This document shows positions 59,521 through 64,000 of a stretch of DNA of 64,000 nucleotides, one piece after another. The notes under the pieces were generated by a model. It did not search any database. It was not told where the DNA came from and was given only the letters and a program-made list of their open reading frames with translations. Numbering within the stretch: position 1 is the first letter of the stretch; every line of letters starts with the position of its first letter. The stretch comes from Pseudorasbora parva (Eukaryota; Chordata; Actinopteri; Cypriniformes; Gobionidae). The stretch spans positions 51,473,018 to 51,537,017 of the forward strand of contig NC_090173.1 in NCBI RefSeq assembly GCF_024679245.1. Reading direction: 5' to 3'. The translations under genes were made by a program, and so were the position numbers.

Positions 59521-61496
59521 ATCACCATAAAAAGGAGACCTCTACTGTATGTCATAAACATTATAGTACCGGTATTTCTCTTCCTTGTTCTGGATTTGAC
59601 CTCCTTCTTCATTGGCACAAATGGATCAGAGAAGCTGAGCTTTAAAGTGACTTTGCTCCTGTCTATTTCTGTGATGCTGCTGCTTGTTAATGACACACTG
59701 CCCTCTACTGCTGATAAAATCCCTCTGATTGGTGAGTCTAACACTAAGATTTTTGTTTAATGTTTCTTCATCTCAAATGAAGTCACAATCAAATAATATG
59801 CATCAAACTTAGAGTATTCTCTGAAAGTGAATTATAGTTGAAAATGTGAATTGGGGGAATAAAGGGGTAACTATCAGGAAAATTAACAAATTATTTATAC
59901 TCGTCTCTTAGTATGTTTTAATTACGGGGGAATTATCCATGTTTACAGGATAAGTATGAATCTACAGGCTGTAAATTAAAGTGGCTCTTGTTCCCCTCCT
60001 GTTTCATGCAGTTACAGGCTAATAAGTACAATAAAAACACGTACACAATCTGATATCACTCGGAAACTTTTATTTGAAAAGAAAGAGATTTACAACACTT
60101 GTTCATTTGTCTTGCTTTGCTTCATCCTCCTCTTGTTCCTCTTCTTTTTCGTCCTTGCCACTAACTCTTTCCCCACCAAAAACAGAATTTTCCATTATTA
60201 AAAAAAAAACAACATTTCTCCGCCAAACACAGAATTTTTCTGGGTTTCCGTATTTTCACTCTTAGACGCAAGGGGTAACTATTACACATCTTCTGAATGA
60301 GTAAATAATTTCCTGATCAAAAGGTGAAGAAGAAACAGTATGTAAGGGTGGATCGCCTACAGTGGTTCTGACTGCAGGGTTGCCGAACGACTAAAGAAAC
60401 GTTATCAGCGTGATGGTAGAAAACTGTACATTTCTTGTCTATAACCACCCACTGCAACTTATACCAACGATGGAAATAAGCGCAGTTACAATAGGAAAAT
60501 ATGTGGGAAAGCGTTGCTTTAATGTGACTATATTGCATTGCAATAGGGAGCACTTCAAAGTCAATACCAAACCAAAATTAGTTAGCAAATCATTTCTAAT
60601 TGAAAGAATTTAATGACAAAATCTGGCTATGGTTACACTTAAAATAGTTACAAAATAGATGAATGAGATGATAAAAACTTATACCATTAATCGTACCCAG
60701 CATGTGTAGAATATTACCTGAGAGATAGTGAGAGAGATAGAGATAGAAAGATAGAAAGAGAGAGAGAGAAAAAGAGAGAGCAAAGAGAAGAGCCAAAGAA
60801 GGCCCCTAGAAGCTACAGCCCGAGAAAAAGACAGCGTCAGAGTAAAAAGAACCCAGAGCAACAGTTGCAATCTTCTTTTATCCATCCCATGACCATGTAA
60901 CTGAAACCCTGAGACATTCAAACTGACCAGTCAGACCAGACTTCCCCCACTGTATTACAGGTGTGGCACACATTTGGCCTACAGGCCCTCAACATCTCTT
61001 TGTCTTTAGGAATCCCAAACAGCCCCACTGATAAGAGAGAGGGGGGTGAAACACAGCAAAACAAATGTCTTTGTTCAAAGTCAAATATCAAATATCTTTG
61101 ATTATTTTGGATTCTTTCAAGTAAAATTAGCAATTGTTTGTAAGCAATGCTGTTTCATGCATACTGAGCTTTTTACACTGTTAAAGACTTGGATTCCCAT
61201 CCTAAACATAGACAAAGTTTCAAAAACTAATGTTGGACGTTTGATGGAGTATTTCTGTGTCAAAAATACTCCTTCCGGTTTCTCACAAGTTTCGGAGAGT
61301 TTTTTTCGAGTATGGCTCGACTTGACGTTAATAAGAGCGGAAGGGTGTATGGGCCGCACGGGCTCTTCTCCCGGTAGGGTGCGCGCGCACGTGACTAGAG
61401 CCAGAGAGGAAATGCACACCCATAAACATTCTCAGCTGCAGATCCAGTTGTCCGTGAACACTTATGTTGCGCGCCGCGCTCCGCTCCACTCCACTC

Positions 61497-61569
<73 letters not shown>

Positions 61570-62746
61570 GTGTGGCAAGCAGCGGGGCGAGGGACCGCGA
61601 GAGCGGGCCGGTGATTAATGTCAACGAGTGCCAGCTGCGTGGCACACCGGTCTCGTCTCGCGGCCATGTGACGGGAGCATAAAAGGAGGAACAGGGCAGC
61701 GGAAGAGGAGAGAGGACCAGGCCTGGATTTTATGTTTAGTTTTGTTTATGTGTTTGTGGGCAGTCGTCCGTGAGGGGCTGCCCACGTTTTATTTTGTGTG
61801 TGTTTGCGGGCAGTCGTCCGTGAGGGGCTGTCCGTGGTTTTACTTTCATTTTGTTTATTTATTTTGAGTTAATAAATGTTTGAAACGTTCGCCGGTTCCC
61901 GCCTCCTTCCTTCCATCCACGAACGTTATTACAATATAAAACAGAGTTGTTATTTTAAAGGCATTATTGCAGTCAAAGTTTTCTGTATTAACAGGGGTTT
62001 ACTGCGGTGCGGTTTTCTGTCTAATGAGCATCAGCATTGTGGAGACCGTCTTTGTGAATTATCTGATGGCTAAAGGAGCTGAGAAGAGATCAGTGGAAAC
62101 AACAGCTACTGTTAGTGGCCAATATGGTAAGAGCTGACACAGAATCTGATTTAAGGAACATTTTCCTGTATTTTACACTTTTAATTCACACATTCAGGTT
62201 TATTTGATTGTTAGTAAGATTTGTTAGTAAGACATGCAGAGAAAAGCAAATCAAATTCATCTTTGAGTTAATTACACTTCTTGAAAATTAAATGAAAAAT
62301 GTGAATGTTCCAGCATCCTTGTGCCCCTACAATAGCTTTTGTAGTCTGACATTAGCACATGTAAAACCATGTAATTGCGTATGAAACAAACCACTCTAAA
62401 GCCACATATGAAGTTTATTTATTTTTCGACAATGGAGCATCAACAAAGAACCCCTATCAAAAACTGTTTATAAAGCATATGTGAGATTATGCAGACAAAA
62501 GTGTTTATCCAGAGCCATGCTTTGCTTTCTTCCCCTCCAGACTCAGTTAGAGATCAGAATAAAGAGCATTCTTTTAGCCTCAAGCATCTGAAGCAGATCC
62601 TCACTGAGTGTCGAGCTGCAACTCAAGAGAAGACATGTCTGACCTGGACCAGAGTGGCAAGAATCATAGATGACATCTTCTTGGTTCTTTACATAATCAC
62701 TGTTATTGTGTTTCTGTCTGTGCTTGGGTCGAATTGGATTCCATAG
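27503..62746 (+). CDS. 5-HT3-receptor-like Cys-loop ligand-gated ion channel (9 exons)
   Basis: Coding exons are 27503-27542, 30905-31104, 51820-51864, 52003-52112, 58301-58473, 58588-58745, 59521-59731, 61995-62126 and 62541-62746. They join in frame to 424 residues. The predicted subunit has a signal peptide (1-19), an extracellular ligand-binding domain, a Cys-loop C165-C179 with FPFD (13 residues between cysteines), TM1 about 252-273, TM2 about 281-300, TM3 about 314-337, a roughly 60-residue cytoplasmic loop and TM4 about 399-418. TM2 keeps E279 (-1'), S282 (2'), T286 (6'), L289 (9') and D300 (20'), predicting a cation channel at the plasma membrane. N-glycosylation sequons occur at N21, N200 and N222. 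The 5-HT3A aromatic ligand residues of loops D and B are replaced (K92 and T186 by my alignment). The agonist is therefore unknown. It could be an HTR3 or ZACN-like paralogue. Confidence 0.95.
27543..30904. other. Receptor intron 1
   Basis: Contains a foldback-family end (27750-27870), a degenerate tandem block of about four 75-90-bp units (28310-28670, each with gttttat...tagcctaaaat), a partial copy of the 53846-type element in reverse (28870-28975), an ACTGTAAAAAA MITE (29142-30040) and another foldback fragment (30390-30690). Confidence 0.7.
29142..30040. mobile_element. MITE with CACTGTAAAAAA inverted ends
   Basis: The left end cactgtaaaaaaa and right end ttttttacagtg are inverted. Inner segments also pair (gcagtaacgttttaggtttt and aaaacctaaaacgttactgc). 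Related pieces occur at 46050-46260, about 47950-48100 and 50455-50585. It is non-coding. Confidence 0.8.
30905..31104 (+). CDS. Receptor exon 2 (N-terminal extracellular domain)
   Basis: The exon is 200 bp, follows TCCACAG and ends before GTATGA in phase 0. It encodes residues 14-80, ending in VNLYVTSIINV, the beta1-beta2 signature of Cys-loop receptors. The open frame continues upstream into the intron without a stop but has no homology there. Confidence 0.93.
31274..32466. repeat. Cyprinid interspersed repeat with GGGGTGAAATGCTGTTTCA start
   Basis: The block from 31274 matches 61147-61470 over about 330 bp (gctgtttcatgcatactgag onwards). The 3' end reads gtgtttcacccct, an inverted form of its start. 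The 6-kb foldback element is inserted at or next to that end. It is likely a non-autonomous DNA transposon. The open frame 31579-31845 shows no domain. Confidence 0.65.
32589..32996. repeat. Minisatellite A, left arm
   Basis: Tandem 21-bp units of the form cactttcctcactgagcgact alternate with a 25-bp variant containing gcggcgggcg. About 19 units are present. Open frames through it reflect the multiple-of-three period, not a gene. Confidence 0.95.
33494..34077. repeat. Minisatellite B, left arm
   Basis: About 27 tandem 21-bp units of two interleaved types: ttatttcaacataatatctcg and ttatttcaagataataagtcg. The period again keeps reading frames open. Confidence 0.96.
34078..36730. other. Central region of the foldback element
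   Basis: Contains a TTA run (34383-34449), two CA runs (35689-35718 and 35819-35843) separated by a common fish repeat (actgtacaaaccgtattttc), and a degenerate duplicated segment (36060-36180 and 36510-36650, sharing the ctcaata...gtcaat...atttgaat order). No coding sequence is supported. Confidence 0.6.
34383..34449. repeat. (TTA)n microsatellite
   Basis: A trinucleotide run of about 22 units is directly visible. Confidence 0.97.
36731..37015. repeat. Minisatellite B, right arm
   Basis: Reverse-complement units of the left array (cgagatattatgttgaaataa and cgacttattatcttgaaataa), about 13 copies. The array is about half as long as in the left arm. Confidence 0.95.
37509..38363. repeat. Minisatellite A, right arm
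   Basis: Tandem gtgaggaaagtgattcgctct units plus cccgccgc variants, about 39 copies in total. The array is about twice as long as in the left arm and includes an internal higher-order duplication (about 37843-37985). Confidence 0.95.
38486..40245. repeat. Foldback-family copy interrupted by a small DNA element
   Basis: The core hairpin is at 38815-38900 (atgccacaatgcattctggg / cccagaatgcattgcagcat). The arm continues to 39255 (aactaaagcaaacactgatc) and resumes at 40066-40245 (ataatggtgac, then cagtctggttagtaatgtgt). The break is the insertion at 39256-40064. Confidence 0.8.
39256..40064. mobile_element. MITE with CCCCTTAAGTGTCAC ends
   Basis: The 809-bp element starts ccccttaagtgtcac and ends gtgacacttaagagg. 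Flanking TAA (or ATAA) is duplicated and the pre-insertion sequence matches the intact foldback-family consensus gatcatcataatggtgac. A TAA duplication suggests a PIF/Harbinger-type element. It is non-coding. Confidence 0.8.
40246..41840. repeat. Mixed interspersed repeats in intron 2
   Basis: Includes a repeat at 40550-40900 (ttagcttagcttagtataat) and a hairpin at 40938-41066. The left half of that hairpin, ggataatgtacacccagcc, pairs with ggctgggtgtacattatcc, and gcagaataaacccc pairs with ggggtttattctgc. A TTCACCCAAAAATGAAA repeat copy follows at about 41250-41350. No host coding sequence is seen. Confidence 0.6.
41903..41981. repeat. Flanking direct repeat, left copy
   Basis: A 79-bp sequence (gatgatgaggaagtgagttc... 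tgaatatgac) is repeated at 43005-43082 with about four differences. The pair brackets the gag-like relic. Confidence 0.9.
42227..43004 (-). pseudogene. Gag-like relic of an LTR retrotransposon
   Basis: The minus strand, in broken frames, reads a fish gypsy Gag-like stretch: LKIHFLRQDRRPLERYVEEF near 42935-42995, then, after a frameshift, FLMGLDEDTIRF and INLIWFLNGS. Downstream it enters a proline-rich tail with seven-residue EPxPGFx repeats (about 42400-42560). These modules are common in Gag of fish gypsy-class elements. No zinc knuckle, protease or RT remains. The segment is bracketed by 79-bp direct repeats and sits in receptor intron 2. It is inactive. Confidence 0.65.
42407..42560. repeat. 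21-bp proline-glycine coding repeat
   Basis: About seven imperfect units of ctcgttgaagcctggagcgg type encode the EPxPGFx heptapeptides on the minus strand. Confidence 0.85.
43005..43082. repeat. Flanking direct repeat, right copy
   Basis: Second copy of the 41903-41981 sequence. It may be LTR-like or part of a tandemly duplicated element end. Confidence 0.88.
43083..43920. other. Repeat-derived intron sequence
   Basis: The block 43640-43915 (aaagggttacttcagcgatt...) looks like an interspersed repeat ending near the ctgcagcctc motif. No exon-like frame is present. Confidence 0.4.
44636..46048. repeat. 1.4-kb palindrome 1
   Basis: The left arm (cgaactacaactgacttcag onward) pairs with the right arm ending in gaagtcagttgta. 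The centre is near 45320 around ccagcatgcattgcagcatg. Long tracts match, including tctgatgctgcagcaactca versus its complement near 45110. Confidence 0.9.
46338..47796. repeat. 1.4-kb palindrome 2
   Basis: Same family and arm sequence as palindrome 1, with its centre near 46950-47000. The outer end reads gatgaacacctgctgtta on the left and taacaggtgttct on the right. The interior arms have diverged more than in palindrome 1. Confidence 0.85.
48585..50445 (-). mobile_element. 5'-truncated L2/CR1-like LINE
   Basis: On the minus strand a reverse transcriptase frame is followed by a 3' UTR with tgaaaattagctttgagcta and an ending attgtccttttataaataaa followed by (AAAGT)n. A short 3' repeat of this kind is typical of L2/CR1-type elements. 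The endonuclease half is missing. The copy sits in ACTGTAAAAAA MITE sequence. Confidence 0.85.
48819..50351 (-). CDS. LINE reverse transcriptase (partial ORF2)
   Basis: The minus-strand frame is 510 residues from its first ATG and remains open about 30 codons upstream (PKDVGSTSFDIIKTNE), so the start is only nominal. RT motifs are intact: NYRPISILPVLSK (about 73-85), FGFRANYSAETA (111-122), FLDLRKAFDTVNH with D146 and D152, GVPQGSVLGPLLF (202-214) and catalytic YADD (233-236). The C-terminal NWNALPEGIKGCTSFGIFK is characteristic of L2/CR1/Rex-like elements. The apurinic endonuclease domain is absent because of 5' truncation. The frame has no stop, so the copy is fairly young but cannot retrotranspose on its own. 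It lies antisense inside receptor intron 2. Confidence 0.9.
   Translation of the reverse strand: MQVNTIISSLKNSKCKDVHQLDTMFLKTHKDILTPIITHLINLSFEHSVFPNAWKQAVVTPIFKSGDHHEVSNYRPISILPVLSKVAEKIVFEQLTFYLKTVKPGLHCMQFGFRANYSAETATLHLIEQIKSKVDKGGLVGAIFLDLRKAFDTVNHEILLSKLSNFHFSSNALAWISSYLSNREQCVKIKGVKSSNLHYTMGVPQGSVLGPLLFSLYVNDLPLQCNGIQVQMYADDTVIFTHAKTAELAAEKLHVAMERITHWLENSCLTLNIGKTKGMFFSKTKVQTPVDICINGEKIELVNEFNYLGVILDSNLRFKKHVKKMLRNIKYNLANFRQIRHCLSVDVANTFMHATILTHISYCLTCWGQAGETVVKPLKSLYKQTLKTFDKKPKHFHHCSILKKFKLLSFENYVLFKNLCMVYKIVNGLAPLVLSDFVSFRPNISERSTRSSMRNCAVPFRRSTFGQSSFAVKATTNWNALPEGIKGCTSFGIFKMQLKSFLECNQLCKH
51046..51819. other. 3' end of receptor intron 2
   Basis: Unique-looking sequence leads to the exon 3 acceptor (cacttctttttatccacag). 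A minus-strand frame at 51420-51662 has no recognised domain. Contains gcgatcgc-type words near 51380 but no identified regulatory site. Confidence 0.4.
51820..51864 (+). CDS. Receptor exon 3 (45 bp)
   Basis: The exon encodes NEKAQSLTTQVKMIT, follows TCCACAG and precedes GTAAGT, phase 0 to 0. The 45-bp size is the usual one for exon 3 in nicotinic and 5-HT3-type genes. The loop D region lies here. The family's WxR pattern is replaced by KMI. Confidence 0.93.
52003..52112 (+). CDS. Receptor exon 4 (110 bp)
   Basis: The exon follows TTTCCAG and precedes GTATAA, ending in phase 2. It encodes residues 96-131 plus two bases of codon 132. It includes loop A FWTPDIG, matching the conserved W-x-P-D motif. 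The 110-bp size is family-typical. Intron 3 before it is only 138 bp. Confidence 0.94.
53013..53510 (+). pseudogene. Tc1-like transposase, frameshifted
   Basis: The frame from 53013 encodes 61 residues with the paired-type HTH (TIDTLYKEGKTQKVIAKEAG, SQSSVSKHI) and GRKRCGRKK linker. An overlapping frame (53056-53496) continues with WSKVLFSDESKI, the catalytic second-D region of Tc1 transposases, and then stops. Later, about 53560-53740, degraded text (GVMVWGAI-like, then a glutamate region) can be followed only in pieces. Frameshifts and stops make it inactive. It lies in receptor intron 4. Confidence 0.85.
53846..54844. mobile_element. TTAA-flanked DNA element
   Basis: The 999-bp element is bounded by TTAA at 53842-53845 and 54845-54848. 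Its ends are imperfect inverted repeats (atcagcactaggtaactttt versus agcagcacttggcaactttt). TTAA duplication is used by piggyBac and Kolobok elements. Other copies or ends: 28870-28975 (reverse) and 57913. It contains an 89-residue frame at 54090-54359. Confidence 0.75.
54090..54362 (+). other. Basic open frame inside the TTAA element
   Basis: The 89-residue frame includes a second ATG (54126) giving MSEAAQTNKKKKVLFEESNK and a basic RTRINIGPAFARRRELKEA motif. A motif of this general kind (TRVNIG...F.RWR.L) recurs in uncharacterised fish proteins and repeats. The GGTGAGC after VLLVT at 54302 resembles a splice donor, so it may be a captured first exon. No function is assigned. Confidence 0.35.
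54849..55174. repeat. Foldback-family fragment
   Basis: Contains actaaaggaaacactgatca followed by ccataatggtgacc at about 54973 and an arm end to 55140. Nothing coding is seen. Confidence 0.6.
55181..57130. mobile_element. 1950-bp element with 416-bp terminal inverted repeats
   Basis: Arms 55181-55596 and 56715-57130 are inverted copies of the same length with very few differences. They start ggtccgtgtatcatctgatc. A 6-bp CCCTGT duplication flanks it (55175-55180 and 57131-57136), and removing the element restores gagccctgtacacttg. The open frames 55264-55479 (+) and 56832-57047 (-) are the same arm sequence. The middle has an acceptor-like ctttttttaaattgtcacag at about 55635-55654 followed by an open frame. 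No transposase is seen. Confidence 0.92.
57365..57814. mobile_element. MITE with TTA target duplication
   Basis: The 450-bp insertion starts aaggggtggttcc and ends gcaagcacacct, flanked by TTA (57362-57364 and 57815-57817). The empty site aatgcattaataacacaatt is present intact at 45609 in palindrome 1. A TWA-type duplication fits PIF/Harbinger-derived MITEs. Confidence 0.75.
58301..58473 (+). CDS. Receptor exon 5 (Cys-loop)
   Basis: The exon is 173 bp, follows CATTTAG and precedes GTAAAT, ending in phase 1. It encodes residues 132-190, including ACKMDLHRFPFDTQTC, the canonical Cys-loop with FPFD. After the second cysteine, SITLQSTTYT lacks the loop B tryptophan. Confidence 0.96.
58588..58745 (+). 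CDS. Receptor exon 6 (loop C to pre-TM1)
   Basis: The exon is 158 bp, follows CCCACAG and precedes GTACAG, ending in phase 0. It encodes residues 190-242 with QGEWELLNIS, a conserved GEW motif. The loop C equivalent lacks the tyrosine expected for serotonin receptors. Intron 5 before it is 114 bp. Confidence 0.93.
59467..59518. repeat. (TC)26 microsatellite forming the intron 6 polypyrimidine tract
   Basis: An uninterrupted TC run of 52 bp is followed immediately by the AG acceptor of exon 7. It therefore serves as the polypyrimidine tract of this intron. Confidence 0.95.
59521..59731 (+). CDS. Receptor exon 7 (TM1 and TM2)
   Basis: The exon is 211 bp and starts directly after a (TC)n tract ending in CAG. 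It ends before GTGAGT in phase 1. It encodes residues 243-313: IKRRPLLYVINIIVP (TM1 start) and KLSFKVTLLLSISVMLLLV (pore-lining TM2), followed by DTLPSTADKIPLIG. The glutamate of the intermediate ring (E279) and the 9' leucine are present. Confidence 0.97.
59732..61565. other. Receptor intron 7 body
   Basis: Includes a MITE-like block near 59865-60290 with inverted ggggtaacta motifs, a GA-rich run at 60720-60790, a copy of the 31274-type repeat (61147-61470) and a (TA)n run at 61501-61566. No additional exon is recognised. Confidence 0.6.
61501..61566. repeat. (AT)n microsatellite
   Basis: An AT dinucleotide run of about 33 units abuts the solo LTR. Confidence 0.97.
61566..61933 (+). mobile_element. 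Solo LTR
   Basis: The 368-bp sequence begins tgtggtgtgg and ends acgttattaca, with ATATA on both sides (61561-61565 and 61934-61938; the left copy is within the AT run). It contains a TATA-like cataaaagga near 61678, a duplicated block of about 45 bp (ggcagtcgtccgtgaggggctg twice) and a polyadenylation signal aataaatg near 61871. No internal retrotransposon sequence remains, as expected after LTR-LTR recombination. Confidence 0.75.
61995..62126 (+). CDS. Receptor exon 8 (TM3)
   Basis: The exon is 132 bp, follows TTAACAG and precedes GTAAGA, ending in phase 1. It encodes residues 313-356: VYCGAVFCLMSISIVETVF is TM3, then the start of the cytoplasmic loop. It lies 61 bp after a solo LTR. Confidence 0.95.
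62541..62746 (+). CDS. Receptor exon 9 (MA helix, TM4, stop)
   Basis: The exon follows CCCTCCAG and runs to TAG at 62744-62746. It encodes residues 357-424: an amphipathic MA-type helix with TWTRVARIIDD, then TM4 IFLVLYIITVIVFLSVLG. The protein ends four residues after TM4 (NWIP), as in many family members. No AATAAA was found close downstream, so the 3' UTR end is undefined. Confidence 0.95.
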
Positions 62747-63585
62747 TGATGTGTTATATAGACAAGATACAATACAATACTAACTTTTAGTCAGAGTTTA
62801 TGTTTAGATTATAGAGTTTAGCACACAAGAATACATGGGCAAAACACAAAGATGCTTAAATAACCCCTGCAGGCACAGTAAGTCAATGTGACATCAGGAA
62901 GACATTTGACTCCAACTAACACAACATCAGTCAGACATCATTTGGTTGAAAATGAAAATTGGTTGATTTCTAAACCCAAAGTTTGTTTGACATCAAGCTC
63001 CAACAACAGACATTTTTAATTTTAATTTTGGATGGAATAAGCAACGCACTAAAAAAAAAAGAAAAAAGAAAAAAAAGGGTAAAATGTGTGGCAGCACATT
63101 AAATCTCTGAAGATCTCAGCAAAGGGAGATTAAACAACTCCACAAACAGCCTTACCAGCTTCATGAATTTCAACAATGGTGATGTGCTTAATGCCACAAT
63201 GCATTCTGGGAGCTATTGGTTAGTTTGTATGAAGCACCCAGAATGCATTGTGGCATGAAGCATGTCAGTGTTATTAAGATTCATTGGCTGATTATTTAAT
63301 GTCTGTGTGTGTCTTTAAAACCTAAGATTAATTTGAGCATTGTTTGACAATCACAGTACTAATACAATCAATAACGAGAAATTAATAATATGATATGTAA
63401 TCAAATAACACACTCTGATTATGATCAGTAAATCAAACACTACATAAAGATCTGACACTTGTCTCAAAATGTCAAGTCAAACTACCCAACTAAAGCAAAG
63501 ACTGATCACCATAATGGTGACTTCAAACTAAACTGTTATTTTCAATAAATCATCAACATCTCAACCTTTGTTAAATTCTCAATAA
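62747..63585. repeat. Region downstream of the receptor gene
   Basis: Contains the receptor 3' UTR (extent unknown) and then another foldback-family copy. Its core hairpin is at 63190-63260 (atgccacaatgcattctggg / ccagaatgcattgtggcatg) and its arm is at 63480-63585. No further gene is seen. Confidence 0.65.
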
Positions 63586-63801
63586 GGCCGGGGACACACT
63601 GCAAGCGTGCCGTGAGCATCTTGGCTGCGTGGCGTGTAATTAACATGAAGTAGGGCTTCCCTGTACATTAATAGCAGCAGCAGCGCTGCGTCAGACACGC
63701 TTCTGGTGTGCAAAGAAAGAGAAAATGCTACGCAGCCGCCCCGCGGCTGACACGCAACAGAAACGCCAAGCTCACACCGCGCTTGCGGTGTGTCTCCGGC
63801 C
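63586..63801. mobile_element. 216-bp MITE with GGCCGGGGACACAC ends
   Basis: The ends ggccggggacacac and gtgtgtctccggcc are inverted and flanked by TAA (63583-63585 and 63802-63804). Removing it restores the foldback consensus ctcaataagagcttctgtag. A TAA duplication suggests PIF/Harbinger. Confidence 0.85.
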
Positions 63802-64000
63802 TAAGAGCTTCTGTAGTCGTCTGACAGAAATAAAGTCAGTCTGGTCAGTAATGTGTGAAGCTGGTAATGCTGTTTGTGGAGTTGTTTAATCCTCCTTCTG
63901 CTGAGATCTTCAGAGATTTAAAGGGTTAGTTCACCCAAAAATAAAATTAATTTCATTAATGACTCACCCTAATGTTGTTCCACACCCGTAAGACCTCTGT
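63802..64000. repeat. Foldback arm end and TTCACCCAAAAAT repeat
   Basis: The arm runs to about 63920 (gagatcttcagagatttaa). The window then ends inside a ttagttcacccaaaaataaa repeat copy. Confidence 0.65.

Noticed and set aside
61046..61618. 190-residue frame containing YIYIYI and repeat sequence
   Set aside because: It is created by the AT microsatellite and an interspersed repeat also present at 31274.

Overview
This window is vertebrate, most likely cyprinid fish, genomic DNA. It has split genes with GT-AG introns, a 5S-rRNA-derived SINE, Tc1-type transposons, L1- and L2-type LINE fragments, a vertebrate-type gypsy retrotransposon and very dense nested foldback/MITE repeats. There is no bacterial-style gene organisation. 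Species identity is inferred from repeat style only.

One complete host gene is visible, on the plus strand at 27503-62746. It has nine exons that join in frame to a 424-residue Cys-loop (pentameric) ligand-gated ion channel of the 5-HT3-receptor-like group. All eight introns have GT...AG ends and compatible phases. Exons 3 and 4 are 45 and 110 bp, the sizes usual in this receptor family. Signal peptide, Cys-loop, TM1-TM4 and a cation-type TM2 are present. The aromatic residues that bind serotonin in 5-HT3A (loops B and D) are replaced, and the three arginines that throttle 5-HT3A conductance are replaced by Ala/Glu/Leu. It is therefore best called an orphan 5-HT3-like channel. Most of its 35 kb is intron filled with transposons.

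Layout. 1-4358: repeat-derived DNA with L1 3' ends on both strands, a Tc1-like element with 209-bp inverted repeats (2285-3349) and microsatellites. 4359-7920: a composite of nested inverted and direct repeats. 7973-16925: a structurally complete gypsy retrotransposon on the minus strand, with two 1413-bp LTRs that look identical, an AAAG target duplication, and intact gag and pol. 16926-27400: MITE-rich intergenic DNA with a 1-kb inverted duplication (23574-24592) and a SINE3-type element. 27404-62746: the receptor gene. Intron 2 (20.7 kb) holds a 6-kb foldback element with two different 21-bp minisatellites in each arm (32473-38479), a gag-like relic, and a 6.6-kb inverted-repeat element containing two large palindromes and an L2-like LINE. 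Intron 4 holds a Tc1 element whose two ends lie 5.4 kb apart because other elements inserted between them, including a 1950-bp element with 416-bp inverted repeats. Intron 7 ends with a solo LTR 61 bp before exon 8. 62747-64000: downstream repeats.

For the host, the only pathway content is one membrane channel subunit. The other coding sequences are transposon genes (gag, pol, LINE reverse transcriptase, broken Tc1 transposases). The main novelty candidates are the divergent receptor and several foldback elements with exact target duplications.
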